Assembly: GCA_963677785.2 (NCBI GenBank)
Contig: CAXXDH010000003.1
Coordinates: forward strand, 992,001-1,056,000
Source: G963665495 sp963677785
Lineage (GTDB): Bacteria > Desulfobacterota > Desulfovibrionia > Desulfovibrionales > Desulfovibrionaceae
Length of the DNA: 64,000 nucleotides
Reading direction: 5' to 3'
Positions 59,139 through 64,000 of the stretch are shown here, piece by piece (the first letter of the stretch is position 1; every line of letters begins with the position of its first letter). The notes below the pieces were generated by a model that worked only from the letters and a program-made list of their open reading frames with translations, did no database searches and had not been told where the DNA came from. A program made the position numbers and the translations under genes.

Positions 59139-59695
59139 AACTATCTGAAACGATGCGCCCCTGGCATACGGCAGGGTTGCGTTTTTTGTTTCCCGACAAC
59201 AGCACTTGTGAAACCACTGCCGACTCCCTGTGTTCTGATCCCGCAGCTGAGCTTCCAGAAGAAATCTTGCAACAACTCTATGCCAAGGTCTGCACTCCCT
59301 GCTTTTCAGTCTGGACTTACTGGGAACTTGGTGAGGATTTATTACTGACGCCCAGCCAGAAACGCCGGACCTGCCTGGCTGCCTTGATGCGACAGCTCGG
59401 GTGGCCCAAAGGCAGTATTACCTTCTGGCCTGTGGCCATACCAACGGAGAACTCCGTCAGTCCTTTTGTTTCGTTATTTTGGCAAACACTGGCTCAAATT
59501 CAGCCGAAACTCATAGTTGTTTTCGGCCGCCAAGCCTATTCGTGCTTGGCGCCCCAGAAACCATACAAGCTTTTTCATTGCGAGGGTACGGCTCCTATGC
59601 TAGTTCCTGTTCCTGACCTCGCAGGACTTGACGTCGGCAACGAGCTCTCCAAACAAACAATTGACACTTTGCAACATTTCAGACCCTGTTCTTAG
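59120..59695 (+). CDS. Hypothetical protein, uracil-glycosylase-like fold possible
   Basis: The roughly 191-residue product has no clear family. Its LIVVFGRQAYSCLAPQKPYK segment followed by a VPVPDLAG region loosely recalls uracil-DNA-glycosylase-fold proteins, but catalytic residues are not evident. Cysteines occur in TCETTADSLC and CTPCFS. It overlaps the end of coaBC; TTG 59120 has GGAGG at good distance, with TTG 59114 and ATG 59153 as alternatives. Confidence 0.5.
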   Translation: MSFGHLKLSETMRPWHTAGLRFLFPDNSTCETTADSLCSDPAAELPEEILQQLYAKVCTPCFSVWTYWELGEDLLLTPSQKRRTCLAALMRQLGWPKGSITFWPVAIPTENSVSPFVSLFWQTLAQIQPKLIVVFGRQAYSCLAPQKPYKLFHCEGTAPMLVPVPDLAGLDVGNELSKQTIDTLQHFRPCS

Positions 59696-59770
59696 TGCGT
59701 ACCATAGAGAGTTTATGACTTGTTGGGCTGGCAAATATCCTATTGCAAAATATCACGAGCTCATGATCGA

Positions 59771-59846
59771 AAAAAAAAGCCTGACGGCATGGGCTCATTG
59801 ACTCTGGTAAAAACTCTGGTTATGAGCTCCGATCTTGCTTTTTTTT
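59771..59846 (+). terminator. Terminator with direct repeats before the polysaccharide cluster
   Basis: AAAAAAAAGC (59771-59780) pairs with GCTTTTTTTT (59837-59846), and GCTCAT (59793-59798) with ATGAGC (59822-59827). The loop carries ACTCTGGT twice (59801-59808 and 59813-59820). Confidence 0.6.
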
Positions 59847-59934
59847 ATTTTGGAATTTATTTTCAATAACCAGTGGAAAGTCTTCAAAATTAAATTGTTA
59901 CAGATTGACATTTTACTTTACAGGGTACTCTACT

Positions 59935-60942
59935 ATGCGTTTTCTTGTCACCGGAGCAGCAGGATTCATTGGGTTTCATCTTTGCCATCGTTTGGTTAAA
60001 GAAGGTTTTCAAGTTACCGGTTTAGACAACTTGAACCCTTATTATAGTGTCGCATTAAAACAAGACCGTCTCAACCTGCTGAAAGAATTTCCAAATTTCA
60101 CTTTTTCCCAAACCGACCTGTGCGATAACGAAGCAATCGTTTCCTTGTTTGCAGCAAATGAATTTACCCATGTCGTCAATCTCGCAGCGCAAGCAGGTGT
60201 CCGCCACAGCATTGATAATCCCCAGGCCTACATCAATTCAAATATCATTGGTTTTTTCAATCTGCTGGAGGCTTGTCGGCACAATAAAGTGCAACACCTC
60301 GTTTTCGCTTCTTCGAGTTCGGTCTACGGCCTCAATACTCAGATGCCTTTTAGTGTACATGATAATGTCGACCATCCCATCAGTTTATACGCGGCTTCCA
60401 AAAAATCCAACGAATTGATGGCGCATTCGTACAGCCATCTTTTCAATCTTCCGTGCACCGGATTGCGTTTTTTCACCGTATACGGCCCGTGGGGACGACC
60501 GGACATGGCATTGTTTATTTTCACAAAAGCCATTCTGGAAAACAAGCCCATCACGGTCTTCAATCACGGCCAGATGGATAGGGATTTTACGTATATTGAC
60601 GACATCATCGAGGGCGTCTTTCGGGTGTCCCAGAAAATACCACAAGGTAATCCGGATTGGGATTCTAATGCGCCTGATCCCAGCAGCAGTCCTGGGCCGT
60701 ATCGCCTCTATAATATTGGCAACAACAACAGCGTAAGATTACTTCATTTTATCAATGTTCTTGAAAAATATCTTGGCAAGGAAGCCGAAAAAATATTCAT
60801 GCCCATTCAAAGTGGGGATGTTCCTGCAACCTTTGCCGATATTGACGACCTGACTCGTGATTTTGGATTCCGGCCCACAACGACAATTGAATACGGTATT
60901 CGTGAGTTTGTATCCTGGTATCAGGATTATTTTTCTGTCTAA
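59935..60942 (+). CDS. UDP-glucuronate 4-epimerase-like nucleotide-sugar epimerase
   Basis: The 335-residue short-chain dehydrogenase/epimerase has VTGAAGFIGFHL for NAD, a serine-rich SSSSVYG, the YAASK catalytic pair and RFFTVYGPWGRPDMA. The NAAQAGVRHSIDNPQ and GPWGRPDMA segments match UDP-glucuronate 4-epimerases (CapI/LpsL-type), which supply galacturonate for surface polysaccharide. AGGG precedes the ATG. It leads an AT-richer three-gene cluster. Confidence 0.85.
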   Translation: MRFLVTGAAGFIGFHLCHRLVKEGFQVTGLDNLNPYYSVALKQDRLNLLKEFPNFTFSQTDLCDNEAIVSLFAANEFTHVVNLAAQAGVRHSIDNPQAYINSNIIGFFNLLEACRHNKVQHLVFASSSSVYGLNTQMPFSVHDNVDHPISLYAASKKSNELMAHSYSHLFNLPCTGLRFFTVYGPWGRPDMALFIFTKAILENKPITVFNHGQMDRDFTYIDDIIEGVFRVSQKIPQGNPDWDSNAPDPSSSPGPYRLYNIGNNNSVRLLHFINVLEKYLGKEAEKIFMPIQSGDVPATFADIDDLTRDFGFRPTTTIEYGIREFVSWYQDYFSV

Positions 60943-60963
60943 TTTCAGCCATGATTCTCTCCA

Positions 60964-61959
60964 ATGCGAACCCCTCTCAAGGTCATTTTCAGCATTGATG
61001 TTGAAGAAGAAGGATTATTCAGCGGCAGATACGAGCAGCACCCGCAATCATGTACTAATATTTCTCTGCTTCCCCGCCTCGAAGCAATTACATCTGCCCA
61101 TGGTATCCCGTTAACATTATTATGTGATTACCCTGTTCTCAACAATCCTGAGACTCATGACGTTCTTCTTGGACTTCAAGAGCGTGGTGCTGCCCTGGGC
61201 TTGCATTTACATCACTGGAATACGCCGCCGTACCAGGATTGTTCCATCATACAGCCGGCACCTTCCAAAAAGTTACCGCTATCCTTACTCAGCGCCAAAC
61301 TGGACTCCTTGCTTCAAGCTTTTTCCGTACTTGGTGGGACGTCTCCTTTATCCTTTCGTATGGGGCGCTGGGATTTCAGTACGCAATTGCAGGAAGCTCT
61401 GATTGCCAGTCCCATCCAAATCGACAGCTCCATCACTCCCTTGCGTCCTGTGCCCAGTCAAAAAAACCATTTCCTTTGCGGCGTTTCACCTTACTGGATA
61501 TCCCCCAGAGACAACGGTACGCGCTCTTTGCTTGAATTTCCGCTGACCCTGCATCCTGTATCCTTTGCTTTCGCCCGTTTCATCTATCGAACAGCCTGCA
61601 CACTGCCTGATACGCTTTCCCGGCGCTTGCTTCGTTATTTTCGTCTGCTTTTCGTGGTCGGGGTTCAACCTGTCTGGTATCCTTTACTTTCCATGAAATG
61701 GGCCACGATGTTTCATGTGAAACAGCAAGAGCCTTTTCTGGTCATGTTCATGCATTCGTCGGAATTGCTTCCAGGAGCCAACCCCGTTCTGCCGGACCAG
61801 TCGAGCATCGATGCGCTTCTCAAAAAAATTGACCAGTATCTGTTCTGGTTACGCTATTACACGCCTATCCAAGGCGTTACTTTTTCTCAAGCCTATCAAC
61901 TTCTGGCCGGATCCGACTCTGACTCTTCACACCGCACTCCTTTGACTACATCACAGTAG
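60964..61959 (+). CDS. Polysaccharide-deacetylase-like protein
   Basis: The 331-residue protein has a NodB-type start (FSIDVEEEGLF), a metal-type GLHLHHW near residue 80 and SFRMGRWDF. It probably acts on a surface sugar or its precursor. The gene contains a parS-like site (61709-61724), read as MFHVKQ. It starts 21 bases after the epimerase and ends 1 base before the glycosyltransferase. Confidence 0.65.
   Translation: MRTPLKVIFSIDVEEEGLFSGRYEQHPQSCTNISLLPRLEAITSAHGIPLTLLCDYPVLNNPETHDVLLGLQERGAALGLHLHHWNTPPYQDCSIIQPAPSKKLPLSLLSAKLDSLLQAFSVLGGTSPLSFRMGRWDFSTQLQEALIASPIQIDSSITPLRPVPSQKNHFLCGVSPYWISPRDNGTRSLLEFPLTLHPVSFAFARFIYRTACTLPDTLSRRLLRYFRLLFVVGVQPVWYPLLSMKWATMFHVKQQEPFLVMFMHSSELLPGANPVLPDQSSIDALLKKIDQYLFWLRYYTPIQGVTFSQAYQLLAGSDSDSSHRTPLTTSQ
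61709..61724. other. parS-like centromere site inside the deacetylase gene
   Basis: TGTTTCATGTGAAACA differs from the ParB-binding consensus TGTTTCACGTGAAACA by one base. It lies 1.8 kb before parA. Confidence 0.75.
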
Positions 61960-61960
61960 C

Positions 61961-63022
61961 ATGAAAATTATTCTGTTACTCGAAGACCTTTTATTAGGCG
62001 GGACCCAACGACAGGCGCTCCAATTGGCAGCAGGTTTTCTGCAAGCCGGACATTCGCCCGAACTTTGGACACTCACCAACGGCGATCAATTGTCGGAACT
62101 CGCTTCGCAGCAGAACATTCTTGTGCGAAAATTAGGGAACAGTGACGTAGTAAGCATCCTAACCCTTACCAGACTGGCGCGGCATCTTCGAAAAGTACGT
62201 CCTGATATTCTCTTGTGCTTGACTGTTCTTCCAAATATCTGGGGCAGGATCGTCGGGAAGCTGTGTTTTCTTCCTGTGATTATCGGCGCATGCCGGGGAG
62301 GAGGCGCTCCATTCAGACAGCATGAAAAATTTCTCTGGCCTTTAGCCAGACATATCGTCTGCAATTCGCAAGCACTGCATACGGTTCTAGCGCAAGGCTG
62401 CGGCGTTCCTGAAAAACGCCTTAGCGTCATTCATAACGGAATAGATACTCAGCTGTTTAATCACAGCGATACGCAGCCTGATGCTCCCACTGTTCTCCAT
62501 GTCGGGCGCCTTGTTCCAGATAAAAATCAGGAGACCCTGATCAAAGCCTTCAGCCTGGTACGGAAACAAATAGCAAATGCCCAACTGCGGATTGTGGGAG
62601 ATGGCCCTTTATTAGATCAATTGCAAAGGCTGGCGCAAACGCTTTTACCTAAAAACTCCTACCAATTTGTTCCTGGAACAACATCCATAGCACCCATCTA
62701 CCGTCAGGGGACTCTTTTTGCCATGAGTTCCGTACGTGAAGGACTGCCAAACGTCGTGCTTGAAGCCATGGCTTGCGGACTACCTGTTGTTGCCACGAGG
62801 GTAGGCGGCATTCCGGAACTTGTTGAAGATGGCGTAACCGGATTGCTTGTTTCTCCACAAAATCATGAAGATATGGCCTCGTCCATGATTACATTACTTG
62901 CCCATCCGACCAATGCCCGCGCCTTTGGCAGGGCAGGACAGGATACATTACAAAAAAAATTTTCTTTGTCTGCGTCACTTTCCGCCCATTTAGCTCTTTT
63001 TGATTCATTTTTTCAACTTTAG
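61961..63022 (+). CDS. GT4-family glycosyltransferase
   Basis: The 353-residue protein has the GT-B fold with LLLGGTQRQALQLAAG at the N-terminus, LHVGRLVPDKNQETLI for the nucleotide site and the EX7E motif in EGLPNVVLEAMACG. Family 4 enzymes add sugars with retention of configuration. Together with the epimerase and deacetylase it probably builds a surface polysaccharide. Confidence 0.85.
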   Translation: MKIILLLEDLLLGGTQRQALQLAAGFLQAGHSPELWTLTNGDQLSELASQQNILVRKLGNSDVVSILTLTRLARHLRKVRPDILLCLTVLPNIWGRIVGKLCFLPVIIGACRGGGAPFRQHEKFLWPLARHIVCNSQALHTVLAQGCGVPEKRLSVIHNGIDTQLFNHSDTQPDAPTVLHVGRLVPDKNQETLIKAFSLVRKQIANAQLRIVGDGPLLDQLQRLAQTLLPKNSYQFVPGTTSIAPIYRQGTLFAMSSVREGLPNVVLEAMACGLPVVATRVGGIPELVEDGVTGLLVSPQNHEDMASSMITLLAHPTNARAFGRAGQDTLQKKFSLSASLSAHLALFDSFFQL

Positions 63023-63188
63023 CCATTGATTTTTCACAAGGTTTTTTTACAATACATGAAACCTCAAAGGGGTTATCTTGTATTTGTCTTATCTTTGTTT
63101 AGATTGACATGCGAATTAGAAATAATCTAAAAAACGCTTACTTGGACTCGAACTTCATATTACTAACACAGGAATGCCAGAGGAAGGA

Positions 63189-63476
63189 ATGAATACTAAG
63201 CAGACGAAGTTCAAACTTCAGGATTTGTATGACCAGTTTGTAGAAGATGTTCACAACGGAGAGCTTCCCAAAGAAACCGATATCCGTACTTTCATTCGTC
63301 TTTTTGAACATTTTGTTACTCAAGTTGATTTTGAAATGACTGCCGAATGTGAAGACTTTATCCATATGTCCAAGCAGTTGCTCCATGCTGTCAAAAGGAA
63401 AAGCTTGAGTGAAGCAATCCAACTTGTGGATTCACTGAACGATGCAAAGTCATATTGCCATGATAATTTGCGCTGA
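63189..63476 (+). CDS. Small helical protein before parA, unknown function
   Basis: A 95-residue protein, all-helical and Glu/Asp-rich (FKLQDLYDQFVEDVHNG, FIRLFEHFVTQVDFEM), with no recognised domain. GAGGAAGG precedes the ATG at 63189; an ATG at 63174 is possible. It lies 56 bases before parA with a parS-like site between them. Confidence 0.55.
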   Translation: MNTKQTKFKLQDLYDQFVEDVHNGELPKETDIRTFIRLFEHFVTQVDFEMTAECEDFIHMSKQLLHAVKRKSLSEAIQLVDSLNDAKSYCHDNLR

Positions 63477-63488
63477 TTTTTTCATCAA

Positions 63489-63504
63489 TGTTTCCCGTGA
63501 AACA
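63489..63504. other. parS-like centromere site upstream of parA
   Basis: TGTTTCCCGTGAAACA differs from the consensus TGTTTCACGTGAAACA by one base. It lies 29 bases before the parA start codon, a common place for parS. Confidence 0.8.
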
Positions 63505-63532
63505 TTCAAGTAATAACTCAAAGAGGGTAGCT

Positions 63533-64000
63533 ATGCTTATGGGACGAAACATTGTTGTAGCCAACCAGAAAGGCGGCGTGGGAAAAACCACAACCGCCAT
63601 CAATCTTGCCGCCTCCCTGGCTGTTATGGAAAAGCGGGTTCTTCTGGTTGACTGTGATCCACAGGCTAATGCAACCAGCGGTATTGGCATGGAAGTATCC
63701 AATGGTACGAGTTCGCTGTATTCCGTATTCTTTACACCCGATCAGGTTGAAAGTGCCATTTATAAAACAAATTCTCCTTTTGTCAGCGTTCTTCCTTCTA
63801 CAAAAGACCTTGTAGGATGCGAAGTGGAACTTGTTGATAAAATGGCAAGGGAGTTCTTCCTGTCTGACGTTATCAAGCCCGTGGATAAACAATTCGATTA
63901 TATTATTTTCGATTGCCCGCCTTCATTGGGCATGCTGACGCTCAATGCGCTCTGTGCGGCCAATGAGCTGTTGATTCCTTTGCAATGCGAGTACTTTGCC
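63533..64000 (+). CDS. parA: Chromosome partitioning ATPase ParA (partial)
   Basis: The first 156 codons run to the end of the window. The deviant Walker A is VANQKGGVGKTTTAIN near residue 10, followed by LLVDCDPQANATSG and IIFDCPPSLGMLTLNAL. ParA drives origin segregation with ParB; parB should follow outside the window. AAAGAGGG precedes the ATG. Confidence 0.92.
   Translation, partial: MLMGRNIVVANQKGGVGKTTTAINLAASLAVMEKRVLLVDCDPQANATSGIGMEVSNGTSSLYSVFFTPDQVESAIYKTNSPFVSVLPSTKDLVGCEVELVDKMAREFFLSDVIKPVDKQFDYIIFDCPPSLGMLTLNALCAANELLIPLQCEYFA

Noticed and set aside
1..64000. tRNA, rRNA, CRISPR arrays, insertion sequences, prophage
   Set aside because: No cloverleaf, rRNA segment, regularly spaced repeat set, transposase or phage gene was seen in any gap or frame.

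Overview
The window looks like a chromosomal segment of a sulfate-reducing deltaproteobacterium of the Desulfovibrionales (Desulfovibrio-like). The evidence is its gene content: futalosine-route menaquinone genes, an F0-only ATP synthase cluster followed by a Rex redox repressor, a four-subunit 2-oxoacid:ferredoxin oxidoreductase, flagellar motor and export genes, and many two-component and cyclic-di-GMP signalling proteins. Strong AAGGAGG ribosome sites and ATGA/TAATG overlaps are common. No rRNA, tRNA, CRISPR array, insertion sequence or prophage was seen. The right end carries the start of parA and two near-consensus parS sites, so it probably lies near the replication origin.

Layout. 0.3-2.3 kb: a fused membrane/GT2 glycosyltransferase. 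2.6-5.1 kb: an overlapping three-gene operon (substrate-binding-like protein without a signal peptide, G3E-type GTPase, ABC ATPase without a permease) of unknown function; it is my best candidate for an undescribed system. 5.3-10.5 kb: mqnE-mqnC-mqnA on the minus strand, flanked on both sides by a plus-strand mqnD. 10.5-11.6 kb: an Elp3-like radical SAM protein. 11.8-13.7 kb: atpZ-atpI-atpB-atpE, ended by a strong terminator, then rex. 15-19.3 kb: SAM hydrolase, an amidohydrolase (possibly aminodeoxyfutalosine deaminase), pyrB, pyrC. 19.3-21.9 kb: a degenerate CCA-enzyme-like protein and rlmN. 22-24.4 kb: hisI-hisG, then an FMN riboswitch and ribB.

24.4-28.5 kb: a YitT membrane protein and a Cache-PAS-GGDEF-EAL protein. 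28.5-31.4 kb: a single ORF joining an MrfA-type helicase to an MrfB-type exonuclease, with a strong internal ribosome site at the junction. 31.8-32.2 kb: a frameshifted TPR pseudogene. 32.3-37.4 kb: an acetolactate-synthase-like enzyme, a small zinc-ribbon protein and an NtrC-type two-component pair. 37.6-41.2 kb: an AspC-type aminotransferase, a small helical protein, era and a YggS-type PLP protein. 41.2-46.4 kb: motA, two motB genes, fliL, fliN, fliO, fliP, fliQ. 46.6-48.8 kb: a histidine kinase and a diguanylate cyclase sharing the same Cys-containing PAS module.

48.8-64 kb: an rRNA methyltransferase, an MltD-type lytic transglycosylase, a VOC protein, the vor operon with aroE as last gene, queA, a lipoprotein with coaBC, an AT-richer polysaccharide cluster (nucleotide-sugar epimerase, deacetylase-like protein, GT4 glycosyltransferase), a small helical protein and parA, which runs off the window. 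Together the genes serve energy metabolism (menaquinone, ATP synthase, ferredoxin-linked keto acid oxidation), nucleotide and cofactor synthesis, motility and envelope building.
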